The notes beneath the pieces were generated by a model. The model did not search any database. It was given only the letters and a program-made list of their open reading frames with translations, and was not told the DNA's origin. A DNA stretch of 64,000 bases from Halobellus ruber. GTDB lineage: Archaea; Halobacteriota; Halobacteria; Halobacteriales; Haloferacaceae. Shown one piece after another: positions 8,919 to 17,341 of the stretch (the first letter of the stretch is position 1; every line of letters begins with the position of its first letter). A program made the position numbers and the translations under genes. Location of the stretch: positions 372,001-436,000 of the forward strand of contig NZ_JACKXD010000003.1 of assembly GCF_014212355.1 (NCBI RefSeq). Reading direction: 5' to 3'.

Positions 8919-9674
8919 ATGGAGATACTCACCGCAATCAAACGCGTGCCGGAAACGGGCGCAAAAGTCAGCCTGACGGAGGACAGAACGGACATCGACA
9001 CCACCTCGCTTGGGTTCACCATCAGCCCCCACGAGGAGTGTGCCGTCGAGGAGGGCGTCCAACTGGTCGAAGAGCAGGGCGGCAACGTCACCGCGCTCAC
9101 GATGGGGAGCCCGGAGGCGACCGAACAGCTCCGAGAAGCCATCGCGATGGGCGCCGACGACGGCATCCTCGTCGAGACCGACGGCGAGAAGCGGGGACCG
9201 GTCGCGACCGCGAAGGCGATCGCCGACGAGGTCGACGCCGCCGACGCCGACTTCGATCTCCTGGTTTTCGGCAACGAGTCCGCCGACTCCGCGAACCACC
9301 ACGTCGGCGTCCGGGTTGCCGAGGAGCTCGGCCTCCCCGCGGTCACCGGGATCAAGGAGTTGGACCTCGACGGCAACACCCTCGTGGCGGAACGCGAGAT
9401 CCCCGGCGGCGCGGAGGTGTTCGAGGTGGACCTGCCAGCCGTCGTGACGGTCAAGGAGGGGCTGAACGATCCGCGATACCCCTCGATGCGGGCGAAGATG
9501 CAGGCCCGGAAGGCCTCCGTCGACACCGTCGCGGCCGAATCGTACGACGACGGCCTCGAGTTGGTCGAACTCGAAGTCCCCGAGACCGACGACAGCGCCG
9601 CCGAGATCCTCGGCGACAGCCCCGAGGCCGCCGGCGAGGCGGTCGACGTCCTCGAGGAACTGGAGGTGGTCTGA
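8919..9674 (+). CDS. etfB: Electron transfer flavoprotein beta subunit
   Basis: A 251-residue protein that pairs with EtfA to carry two electrons from flavin dehydrogenases. It shows the EtfB start (MEILTAIKRVPE), the AMP-binding alpha/beta fold region (LLVFGNESADSANHHVG) and the recognition-loop signature VKEGLNDPRYPSMRAKMQA. Length is normal for the family. The stop at 9672-9674 is one base from the etfA ATG, so the subunits are likely translationally coupled. The partners implied by context are the dehydrogenase just upstream and the membrane EMO-type reductase 3 kb away. Confidence 0.95.
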   Translation: MEILTAIKRVPETGAKVSLTEDRTDIDTTSLGFTISPHEECAVEEGVQLVEEQGGNVTALTMGSPEATEQLREAIAMGADDGILVETDGEKRGPVATAKAIADEVDAADADFDLLVFGNESADSANHHVGVRVAEELGLPAVTGIKELDLDGNTLVAEREIPGGAEVFEVDLPAVVTVKEGLNDPRYPSMRAKMQARKASVDTVAAESYDDGLELVELEVPETDDSAAEILGDSPEAAGEAVDVLEELEVV

Positions 9675-9675
9675 G

Positions 9676-10647
9676 ATGGTGCTCACCTACGTCGAATACG
9701 ACGACGGCGGCGTCGACGACGTCTCCCTGGAGGCGCTGACGCTCGCCCGCGACGTCGCCGACGCCGAGGGCGAGTCGCTGGAGGCGATCGCGTTCGGCGC
9801 CGACGCCGAGGGCGTCGCCGCGGAACTCGGCGCACACGGGGTTGCGTCGCTGACGACTGTCGACCACGGCGACCTGGACGGGTACGCGCCGGAGGGGTAC
9901 GCCCGGGCGATCGTCCAGTACGCCGAGGAGTCCGGCGCGGGGACCGTGATCGCCCCCGGGACCGACCGCGGGGCGGAGACGCTGTCGCACGTCGCCGCGA
10001 AGCTCGACGAGACGATGGCCGCGGAGGTCACCGACGTCGACGTCGGCGACGCCTACGAGATCACCCGCCAGCGGTGGGGCGGCACGCTGATCGAACACGC
10101 CGAACTCCACGCCGACACCAACCTGCTCACGGTCGCCGCAAACGAGCTGTCGGCCGCCGACACCGGGGGCGACCCGGCCGCGGTGTCGACGTTCACGCCC
10201 GACCTCCAACCGTCGGACCTCCGGGTCAAACTCGACCGCGTCGAGGAGTCCGACGCCGAGGGCATCCCGCTGGCGGAGGCCCGCGTCGTCGTCTCCGGGG
10301 GTCGCGGCACCGACGGCGACTTCTCGGAGATCGACGCGCTGGCCGAGCGGGTCCCCAACGCCGCGGTCGGCTCCTCGCGGGCGGCGGTCAACGAGGGGTG
10401 GCGCCCCCACGACGACCAGATCGGCCAGACCGGAAACAAGATCGCCCCCGAACTGTACGTTCCCTGTGGGATCAGCGGCGCCGTCCAGCACATGGTCGGG
10501 TGTAAGGGCGCCGAGAACATCCTCGCGATCAACACCGATCCCGAGGCGGCGATCATGCAGAAGGCCGACTACGCGATCGTCGCGGACCTCCACGAAACCG
10601 CGCCCGCGATCGCCGAGGAGTTGGAAGCTCGCGGCCACGCGGAGTAG
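9676..10647 (+). CDS. etfA: Electron transfer flavoprotein alpha subunit
   Basis: A 323-residue FAD-carrying subunit. The C-terminal FAD domain is unmistakable: VVVSGGRGTDGDF, then VGSSRAAVNEGW, then QIGQTGNKIAPELYVPCG and ISGAVQHMVG. The N-terminal domain is the usual alpha/beta sandwich. It is the last gene of the three-gene operon. About 110 bases follow before the next gene, which has its own promoter. The family normally delivers electrons to an ETF:quinone oxidoreductase; the candidate in this window is the membrane protein at 3510-5687. Confidence 0.95.
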   Translation: MVLTYVEYDDGGVDDVSLEALTLARDVADAEGESLEAIAFGADAEGVAAELGAHGVASLTTVDHGDLDGYAPEGYARAIVQYAEESGAGTVIAPGTDRGAETLSHVAAKLDETMAAEVTDVDVGDAYEITRQRWGGTLIEHAELHADTNLLTVAANELSAADTGGDPAAVSTFTPDLQPSDLRVKLDRVEESDAEGIPLAEARVVVSGGRGTDGDFSEIDALAERVPNAAVGSSRAAVNEGWRPHDDQIGQTGNKIAPELYVPCGISGAVQHMVGCKGAENILAINTDPEAAIMQKADYAIVADLHETAPAIAEELEARGHAE

Positions 10648-10756
10648 GCGGCGCAGTACGGTATTCGAGGCACGTGGCAGGCGACCGCGGGGCCCGCACG
10701 AACCGCCCCGTAGGTGAAAACGTAGTTTTAATTAGGGGTACGGGCCTCTCACAGGT

Positions 10757-13021
10757 GTGAGTCGCAGTTCGGACACGGTTCGCGTCCTTCACGTGGACGA
10801 CGAGCAGGGCTTTTCGGAACTGGTCGCGGAGTTCCTCGAACGACAGGACGATCGGTTCGTCGTTGAGACCGCCGAAGACGCCAGCGAGGGCCGCGACCGG
10901 CTCGCCGCCGCCGACTTCGACTGTGTGGTGTCCGACTACGATATGCCGGGAACGAACGGGATCGAGTTCCTCACGGCCGTCCGCGAGGAGTATCCGGACC
11001 TCCCGTTCATCCTGTTCACCGGCCAGGGAAGCGAGAACATCGCCAGCGACGCGATCTCCGCCGGCGTCACCGACTACCTCCAGAAGGGATCGGGGACGGA
11101 CCAGTACGAGCTTCTGGCCAACCGGATCACCAACGTCGTGAGGCAGGTCCGGGCCGAGCGCCAACTCGACGAGGAGCGGCGGCGCTTCCAGGCCCTCTTC
11201 GAGAACCTCTCGCAGGCGGTCGTCGAGGTCGAATGGGACGGCGAGACGCCGATCGTCGAGCACGTCAACCCGACTTTCACGGAGGTGTTCGGGTACGAAC
11301 CCGACGAGATCGTCAGCGAGTCACTCGACGCGTACGTCGTCCCGGAGGAGGAGGCCGACGAACTCGACCGGCTCAACCGGCAGATCCGGACCGAGAGCGG
11401 GCTCTACTCCGAGGAGGTCACGCGGCTGACAGCCGACGGGACCCGAAAGTTCCTCCTGCAGACCGCGACCTACGGCGACGGGGCGGGGGCGTTCGGGGTC
11501 TACATCGACATCACGGAGCGCAAGCGCCGCGAGCGGGAGTTAGAGCGACAGAACGATCTGTTCAGGAAGGCACAAGCGATCGCGGACGTCGGCGCCTGGG
11601 AGTACGATATCGTCGCCGACGAGCTAACCTGGTCCGAGCAGATGTACGAGATACACGGCCGTTCGACGGACGCCGAGGTAACCGTCGAGTCGGCAATCGG
11701 GAACTACCACCCCGAGGATCGGTCGACCGTTCGGGACGCGCTGACCGACGCGATCGAGCACGGGGAGTCCTACGACGTCGAGGCGCGGATCCGCACGCCG
11801 GCCGGCGAGTGCCGGTGGGTCAGAACCCGCGGGGACCCACAGACCGAGGACGGGTCGCGGGTTCGGGTCCGGGGGACGGTCCAGGACATCACCGAACACA
11901 GGGACCGGGAGCAAGCGCTCCAGCGCGAGCGCGACCGCTACCAGTCGCTGTTCGAGAACAACCCGCTGATCATCTGGGAGGAGGACTTCTCCGAGGCGGT
12001 GGCCTACCTGGAGGAACTCACTGTCGATGTCGACGACGTCGAGACGTACCTGCTCGAGCACCCCGAGGAGATCACCGAGTTGCGGGAGCGTGTCGAGATC
12101 ATCGACGTCAACCAGAACGCCGTCGAGTACTACGACGCGCCGTCGAAGGAGGCGCTGATCGACAACGTCGATGAACTGTTCGGCGGGGAGGCAGTCGAGG
12201 CGATGGCGGCCGAGTGGGCCGGCATCGCCGCGGGGCGGACGCGGTTCAGAAACGAGGTCGTCTCACGCACGCTCTCGGGCGACGAACACCGGGAACTCGT
12301 CGACGTGTTCGTGCCGGAGGACAGCGCCGACGACTACTCGCGGGTGTACGTCATCGGGACCGACATCACCGAACAGAAGGAGCGCGAACGGGAGTTGAAA
12401 CGGCAGAACGAACGGCTCGACGAGTTCGCGAGCGTAGTCAGTCACGACCTTCGGAGCCCGTTGAGCGTCGCCACGGGGCGGCTGGAACTCGCCACAACGG
12501 AGTGTGATAGCCGGCACCTCGACGCCGTCGCCGACGCACACGGCCGGATGGAGGATCTCATCGACGACCTGCTGAGACTGGCCCGGCAGGGCGACCCGGT
12601 CGGCGAGACGGAGCCGGTGGACCTCGGCACCGTTCCCGAACGCTGTTGGGAGACGGTTGCGACGGGCGACGCGACGCTGCGTGTCGAGACCGACAGCGCG
12701 ATCTGCGCGGATCCGGGCCGCCTGCGGCAGCTGTTCGAGAACCTCTACCGTAATGCCGTCGAGCACGCCGGTTCGGACGTGACAGTCACTGTCGATGCAC
12801 TCGACGGCGGCTTCTACGTCGAGGACGACGGGCCGGGGATCCCGGAAGACGCACGCGAGGACGTGTTCGAGGCGGGCTACTCGACGACCGACGAGGGGAC
12901 CGGCTTCGGGCTGAGCATCGTCGGGGAGATCGTCGAGGCACACGGGTGGACGATCACCGCGACCGAGGGGGCCGACGGCGGCGCGCGCTTCGAGTTCACC
13001 GGCGTGTCGTTCGCAGATTGA
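10757..13021 (+). CDS. Hybrid sensor histidine kinase: receiver, three PAS domains, HisKA, HATPase
   Basis: A 754-residue soluble kinase with a GTG start. Residues 8-125 form a receiver domain with the phospho-Asp in CVVSDYDMPGTNG and a Lys in LQKGSG. Three PAS-like segments follow, near 135-255, 260-385 and 395-545. HisKA has its histidine in SVVSHDLRSPLS, and the ATPase boxes are LRQLFENLYRNAVEH, VEDDGPGIP and GTGFGLSIV. No membrane helix is seen, so it senses an internal signal. A TATA-like gttttaatta at about 10724 lies 30 bases before the GTG, consistent with a leaderless transcript separate from etfBA. The signal is unknown. Receiver-first kinases of this layout are common in haloarchaea. 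Confidence 0.92.
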   Translation: MSRSSDTVRVLHVDDEQGFSELVAEFLERQDDRFVVETAEDASEGRDRLAAADFDCVVSDYDMPGTNGIEFLTAVREEYPDLPFILFTGQGSENIASDAISAGVTDYLQKGSGTDQYELLANRITNVVRQVRAERQLDEERRRFQALFENLSQAVVEVEWDGETPIVEHVNPTFTEVFGYEPDEIVSESLDAYVVPEEEADELDRLNRQIRTESGLYSEEVTRLTADGTRKFLLQTATYGDGAGAFGVYIDITERKRRERELERQNDLFRKAQAIADVGAWEYDIVADELTWSEQMYEIHGRSTDAEVTVESAIGNYHPEDRSTVRDALTDAIEHGESYDVEARIRTPAGECRWVRTRGDPQTEDGSRVRVRGTVQDITEHRDREQALQRERDRYQSLFENNPLIIWEEDFSEAVAYLEELTVDVDDVETYLLEHPEEITELRERVEIIDVNQNAVEYYDAPSKEALIDNVDELFGGEAVEAMAAEWAGIAAGRTRFRNEVVSRTLSGDEHRELVDVFVPEDSADDYSRVYVIGTDITEQKERERELKRQNERLDEFASVVSHDLRSPLSVATGRLELATTECDSRHLDAVADAHGRMEDLIDDLLRLARQGDPVGETEPVDLGTVPERCWETVATGDATLRVETDSAICADPGRLRQLFENLYRNAVEHAGSDVTVTVDALDGGFYVEDDGPGIPEDAREDVFEAGYSTTDEGTGFGLSIVGEIVEAHGWTITATEGADGGARFEFTGVSFAD

Positions 13022-13090
13022 GTATTCTCGGGGCACAGCCGTCCTGAACGGGCGGTCCCGGCCGCGAACGACGCCAGGCTGGATCGGGAG

Positions 13091-14356
13091 CTACCGCTGT
13101 GTCCGCGTCACGTCCGCGACGCTGTAGCCGCGGTCCTCGATGGCGTCGACGATCGACGCCGCGTGTTCGGCGCCGCTGGTTTCGACGGTGAACACCAGGT
13201 ACGCGTCGCCGACCTCCAGGTTCTCGACGGCACGGTCGTGGCGGACGTCGAAGATGTTGGCCTCCTGCTCGGCGATGATCCCCGAGAGCTCCGCCATCTT
13301 CCCCGGGCGGTCGTCGATGTGGACCCGGAGCTGGATCCGCTGTTGTCGCTGGGTCAGCGCGTGGACCAGCACGGTCTGTAGCTGGGTCATGTCCAGGTTG
13401 CCGCCGCAGAGCAGCGGCATCACGGTCTCGCCTTCGACGTCAAGGTCGTCGCTGAGCAGCGCCGCGACCGACGCCGCGCCCGCGCCCTCGACGACCTGTT
13501 TCGCCCGCTCCATCACCAGCAGGATCGCGCGGGCGATCTCGGTGTCGGAGACGGTGACGACCTCGTCGACGTTGGCCTGGATCATCCGGAGGGTCGTCTC
13601 GGAGATCCCGCCGGTCGCGATGCCGTCGGCGATGGTGTCGACCTCCTCTAAGGTGACCGGCATCCCCTTATCGAGGCTCTCGTGGACCGTCTCCGCGCCG
13701 GTGGCCTGGACGCCAACGATGCGGGTGTCCGGCGAGAGGTGTTTGATCGCGGTCGAGACCCCGCTGATGAGGCCGCCGCCGCCGATCGGGACGATCACGG
13801 TGTCGACGTCCGGGCAGTCGTGGTACATCTCGGTCCCGAGCGTACCTTGGCCGGCGATGATGTCGACGTCGTCGTAGGCGTGGACGAAGGCGGCGTCGCT
13901 GTCCTCGACCGCCGACTGGGCGTGGGCCATCGTCTCCTGGAAGTCCTTGCCGACGAGTTCGACCGTGGCGCCGTAGTCCCGCGTGGCGTCGACCTTCGTC
14001 TGCGGGGCGTCCTCGGGCATGTAGATCGTTGAGTCGGCACCGCACTTCGTCGCCGCCAAGGCGACGCCTTGGGCGTGGTTGCCCGCGCTGGCGGCGATGA
14101 ACTCGGTCACGCCGTTTGCGACGTCCTGGCTGATCTTGTTGTACGCCCCGCGGGTCTTGAACGACCCCGTCCACTGGAGGTGTTCCATCTTCAGGTGGAC
14201 CTCCGCGTCGACGAAGTCGCCGAGCGACGTGCTCCGCTCGACCGGCGTCTGTTTGACCACGGTGTCGTCGTCGAGCCGCTCGCGGGCCCGCTCGATGTCG
14301 ACGTACCGGACCGGGAGCCCCCCGGCCGCGCCGCCGTCGGTGTCCGATGTGGTCAT
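13091..14356 (-). CDS. ilvA: Serine/threonine dehydratase with C-terminal ACT domain
   Basis: A 421-residue PLP enzyme that deaminates threonine to 2-oxobutyrate or serine to pyruvate. The PLP lysine lies in WTGSFKTRGAYN and the phosphate-binding loop in VPIGGGGLISG. Residues about 335-415 are an ACT regulatory domain (HIDDRPGKMAELSGIIAEQE). The gene begins 10 bases after the second dimethylglycine/sarcosine-dehydrogenase gene on the same strand, so the two are probably one transcript. In that context serine deamination is the likely job: glycine plus methylene-folate gives serine through GlyA, and this enzyme turns serine into pyruvate and ammonia. A biosynthetic IlvA role cannot be excluded from sequence. 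Confidence 0.88.
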   Translation of the reverse strand: MTTSDTDGGAAGGLPVRYVDIERARERLDDDTVVKQTPVERSTSLGDFVDAEVHLKMEHLQWTGSFKTRGAYNKISQDVANGVTEFIAASAGNHAQGVALAATKCGADSTIYMPEDAPQTKVDATRDYGATVELVGKDFQETMAHAQSAVEDSDAAFVHAYDDVDIIAGQGTLGTEMYHDCPDVDTVIVPIGGGGLISGVSTAIKHLSPDTRIVGVQATGAETVHESLDKGMPVTLEEVDTIADGIATGGISETTLRMIQANVDEVVTVSDTEIARAILLVMERAKQVVEGAGAASVAALLSDDLDVEGETVMPLLCGGNLDMTQLQTVLVHALTQRQQRIQLRVHIDDRPGKMAELSGIIAEQEANIFDVRHDRAVENLEVGDAYLVFTVETSGAEHAASIVDAIEDRGYSVADVTRTQR

Positions 14357-14366
14357 CCTGGCACTG

Positions 14367-16922
14367 TCACCGGATTATCCTGTCGCGTCCGGGGTCGAAC
14401 AGCGGCTCGTTCCGGACGGTGGCGTCGTACAGTTCGCCCTCCGAGCGCACCTGGACGCCGGTGCCGGCGTCGGTGTACTCGGTGGGGAGGTAGGTGTACG
14501 CGATCGACTCGCCGATGGAGTAGCCGAAGTCCGCGGCCTGGACGTACCCCCGGGCCTCGCCGTCGACGAGGACCGGAGCGCCCGTCCGGAGGATGTCGGT
14601 GGAATCGTCCAGCGTGATGGGCGTGATCTCCGCGTCGACGCCCTCGGCTTTGGCCGCTGCCAGGGCCTCCTTCCCGACGAAGTCGGTGTCGAGGTCGACC
14701 GCGAACCCGAGTCCGGCCTCGTAGGGGTTCGAGTCGGTGTCGATGTCGGTGCCCCACAGTCGGTAGCCCTTCTCCAGCCGCATCGACGACAGCGCGCCGC
14801 CGCCCATCGGCCGCACGTCGAGGTCCTCGCCGGCGTCCTCTAAGACCTCCCAGAGCCGCCGACCGTACTCGACGGGCGCCCACAGCTCCCACCCGAGTTC
14901 GCCGACGTAGGAGACCCGCAGCGCAACCGCTGGCACCTCGCCGACGTAGATCCGTTTGGCGGTGAAGTACGGGAACCCGCTGTTTGAGACGTCGGCGTCG
15001 GTACACCGCTGGAGCAGGAGCCGGGACTTCGGCCCCCACAGCCCGATGGTGGACTTGCCGCCCTCCTGGATCCGTACCGACACGGTGTCGGGGGCGTGGT
15101 CCTTCAGCCACCCGCCGTGGATGCCCGGCGACGACCCGCCGCCGGTAGTGACCATATACCGGTCGTCGTCGAGCCGGACGACGGTCACGTCCGCGAGGAT
15201 GCCGCCGCCCTCGTTACAGAGCAGGGAGTAGCGGACCTTGCCGACCTCGCTGTCGACGTCGTTACTGCACATCCGCTGGAGGAAGTCGGTCGCGTCCGGC
15301 CCCTCCACGATGATCGAGCTGAACGAGGTCATGTCGAACATCGACACCGCATCGCGGGTGTGGAGGTGTTCGGCGGCCTCGATCGGCGAGCGGTTGATCC
15401 CGGTCCACCCCTCCTGCTCGGGGATCTGCTCGTCGTACTCCTCGACGAGGTCCGCGTTCGAGTCGTACCACTGGGCGGACTCCCACCCGCCGGACTGGTA
15501 GAACTCCGCGCCCAGTTCCTGCTGGCGGTCGTGGAACGGGCTGGTTCGGAGCCCGCGGTGCTCGTCGGGCTGCCACCGCGGTTCGACGATGCTGTAGACC
15601 TGCTGGTACCGCTTTGCGCCCTTGTCGACGAAGTACTCCTTCTCGCCGGCGTGTGGCTCGAACCGCCGGACGTGGATCCCGCCGGTGTCGACCGGGCCGG
15701 AGGGCAGCCGGGGGACGCCGTTCTCCATCCACTCGGCGACGATCCGGCCGTAGCCGCCGGAGTGGGTCCACCAGATCGCAAGCGCCGACCAGAGGCCGTC
15801 GACCGACGCCGTCGGGCCGACCGCGGGCATCCCGTCGGGGGTGAACACGAAGATGCCGTTCTCTGTCGCCAGGTAGTCGGCGTCCTGGGTCGCCGGCAGG
15901 AGTTCGTCGAACGCCTGCTTCGGCGACTTCTCGCGGTCGGGGTGGGTCGGCTGCTCCCAGTGTTTCGTCGTGAACCCGCGGACCGACGCCTGGGACTCGT
16001 CGGTGTTCGTCCCCATCTCGTCGGGGTCCACCGAGAGCGTCTCGTGGTTGTACGACCCCAGTCCGAGGGAGTCGCCGTGGTTGCGGAAGTACAGCGAGTT
16101 GTCCTGATCGCGGCCGACCGGCTGGGTCGGGCCCTGGCTCATCGCCTCGGCGATCTCCCGCTGGCCGGGGACGTCGAGCCCGGTCGTGTTGTCGCCGATC
16201 GAGGCGCCCACGTCCGCGAGGTCTTCCATCGGCTCGGTCACGACGTACTGGTGTTCGACCGGCGCGATCGGGAGGTCGAGCCCGGCCATCCGGGCGGTCT
16301 GATAGCCCCAGTTGTTGGTGGCCATCACGGCCCGCTCGCACTCGATCGTCCCGCGGTCGGTCTCGACGGCGTTGACCTGCCCGCCCGCGACGTCGAGGTC
16401 GGTCACCTCGGTGTTGCCGTGGAAGTCGGCGGCGTCGGCGTTGGCGATGTACCACTGGAGGGCGGCGATCCCGTCGACCCGGCCGTCGGTGGGGGAGTAG
16501 TAGCCGCCCAGGATCTCCTCTTCGTTCACCATCGGGAGGTGGTCGGTGACTTCCTCCGGCGAGAGGAGCTGCGGTTCGGGGAGCCCGTATGATTCGGCCC
16601 ACTCGACGCGGCGCCGGAGGAAGTCCATCCGCTCCTCGCTGCGGGCGAGTTCGATCCCGCCGACCTCGTCGTAGACGCCGGCGTCGGAGAGGAGGCGGCT
16701 GGTGTAGTACGCGGTTTTGGTCTGGACCTTCGAGGGGGAGGTCTGGAACATGATCCCCGGCGCGTGCACCGAGGAGCCGCCGGTGACCGGCAGCGGTCCC
16801 TGATCGATCACGACGACGTTCTCGGCGCCCAACTCGGAGAGGTGGTAGGCCACGCTACAGCCCACGGCACCCGCCCCGATGACGACGGTTTCGGCCTGCG
16901 ATGGAAGTTCGGCTGTGCTCAT
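14367..16922 (-). CDS. Dimethylglycine/sarcosine dehydrogenase-like flavoprotein, paralogue 2 (DAO + GcvT)
   Basis: An 851-residue two-domain enzyme. The FAD domain has GAGAVG at residues 16-21 and GGSSVHAPGIMF, with the histidine expected to hold FAD covalently. The folate half carries VTTGGGSSPG, YVGELGWELWAP and MRLEKGYRLWGTD, the pattern of true dimethylglycine/sarcosine dehydrogenases. It is closer to paralogue 3 than to paralogue 1. It is followed 10 bases later by the serine/threonine dehydratase gene. The expected reaction is oxidation of an N-methyl group, forming 5,10-methylene-THF and passing electrons to ETF. The substrate is unresolved. Confidence 0.87.
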   Translation of the reverse strand: MSTAELPSQAETVVIGAGAVGCSVAYHLSELGAENVVVIDQGPLPVTGGSSVHAPGIMFQTSPSKVQTKTAYYTSRLLSDAGVYDEVGGIELARSEERMDFLRRRVEWAESYGLPEPQLLSPEEVTDHLPMVNEEEILGGYYSPTDGRVDGIAALQWYIANADAADFHGNTEVTDLDVAGGQVNAVETDRGTIECERAVMATNNWGYQTARMAGLDLPIAPVEHQYVVTEPMEDLADVGASIGDNTTGLDVPGQREIAEAMSQGPTQPVGRDQDNSLYFRNHGDSLGLGSYNHETLSVDPDEMGTNTDESQASVRGFTTKHWEQPTHPDREKSPKQAFDELLPATQDADYLATENGIFVFTPDGMPAVGPTASVDGLWSALAIWWTHSGGYGRIVAEWMENGVPRLPSGPVDTGGIHVRRFEPHAGEKEYFVDKGAKRYQQVYSIVEPRWQPDEHRGLRTSPFHDRQQELGAEFYQSGGWESAQWYDSNADLVEEYDEQIPEQEGWTGINRSPIEAAEHLHTRDAVSMFDMTSFSSIIVEGPDATDFLQRMCSNDVDSEVGKVRYSLLCNEGGGILADVTVVRLDDDRYMVTTGGGSSPGIHGGWLKDHAPDTVSVRIQEGGKSTIGLWGPKSRLLLQRCTDADVSNSGFPYFTAKRIYVGEVPAVALRVSYVGELGWELWAPVEYGRRLWEVLEDAGEDLDVRPMGGGALSSMRLEKGYRLWGTDIDTDSNPYEAGLGFAVDLDTDFVGKEALAAAKAEGVDAEITPITLDDSTDILRTGAPVLVDGEARGYVQAADFGYSIGESIAYTYLPTEYTDAGTGVQVRSEGELYDATVRNEPLFDPGRDRIIR

Positions 16923-17341
16923 CGTTCTCGTCCGCCGGTGGTCCTGTCACGGGCATAAAGACAACGGTGAGCCCGCGTTTCGGGCGGAAATCGCCGGTCG
17001 AGCGGTGCTCGGGGGCGCCCGGCGGGTCGCGCACGCAGGCGCGAACCACAGCCTGACAGACTGACGATGTGACGGGGCGTCGGGGGACGGCGGCGGGGCG
17101 GCGGTTGATCTCGCGGGGCGCTGGCTATCGTGTTTCGGGATCGATGGCATCCCGAGAATCCACCGCCGGGCGGGAATGGAAGGGGCCGCGGTCTCGCTGA
17201 GCGAGACGATGCAAGGACCGCAGGAGTGAGCGAAGCGAACGACGAGGACCGCAGCGAGTCGCAGCCAGCGAGACCGCGGGGGCTTCCGTAATCGTCTCGA
17301 TACCGTTGGCGGTATCCGAAACGAACGGATTCTTTATCGAG
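16923..17341. other. Intergenic region with promoter of paralogue 2 and an inverted-repeat element
   Basis: About 420 bases between two same-strand dehydrogenase genes. The first 60 bases should hold the promoter of the 14367-16922 gene. The rest contains the 94-base inverted-repeat element described separately and the AT-richer end near 17320-17341. No gene was recognised. Confidence 0.45.
17186..17279. repeat. 94-base element with 14-base terminal inverted repeats
   Basis: The left arm ccgcggtctcgctg (17186-17199) is matched exactly by cagcgagaccgcgg (17266-17279) on the other side. The interior repeats short motifs: aggaccgcag occurs twice, and gcgag occurs several times. The interior is purine-rich on this strand and codes for nothing obvious. 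It looks like a small non-autonomous or REP-like element; a terminator role for the flanking minus-strand genes is also possible. Confidence 0.5.

Noticed and set aside
15096-16592. 498-codon plus-strand frame opposite dehydrogenase paralogue 2
   Set aside because: Shadow of codon bias; no motifs and the opposite strand has all enzyme signatures.
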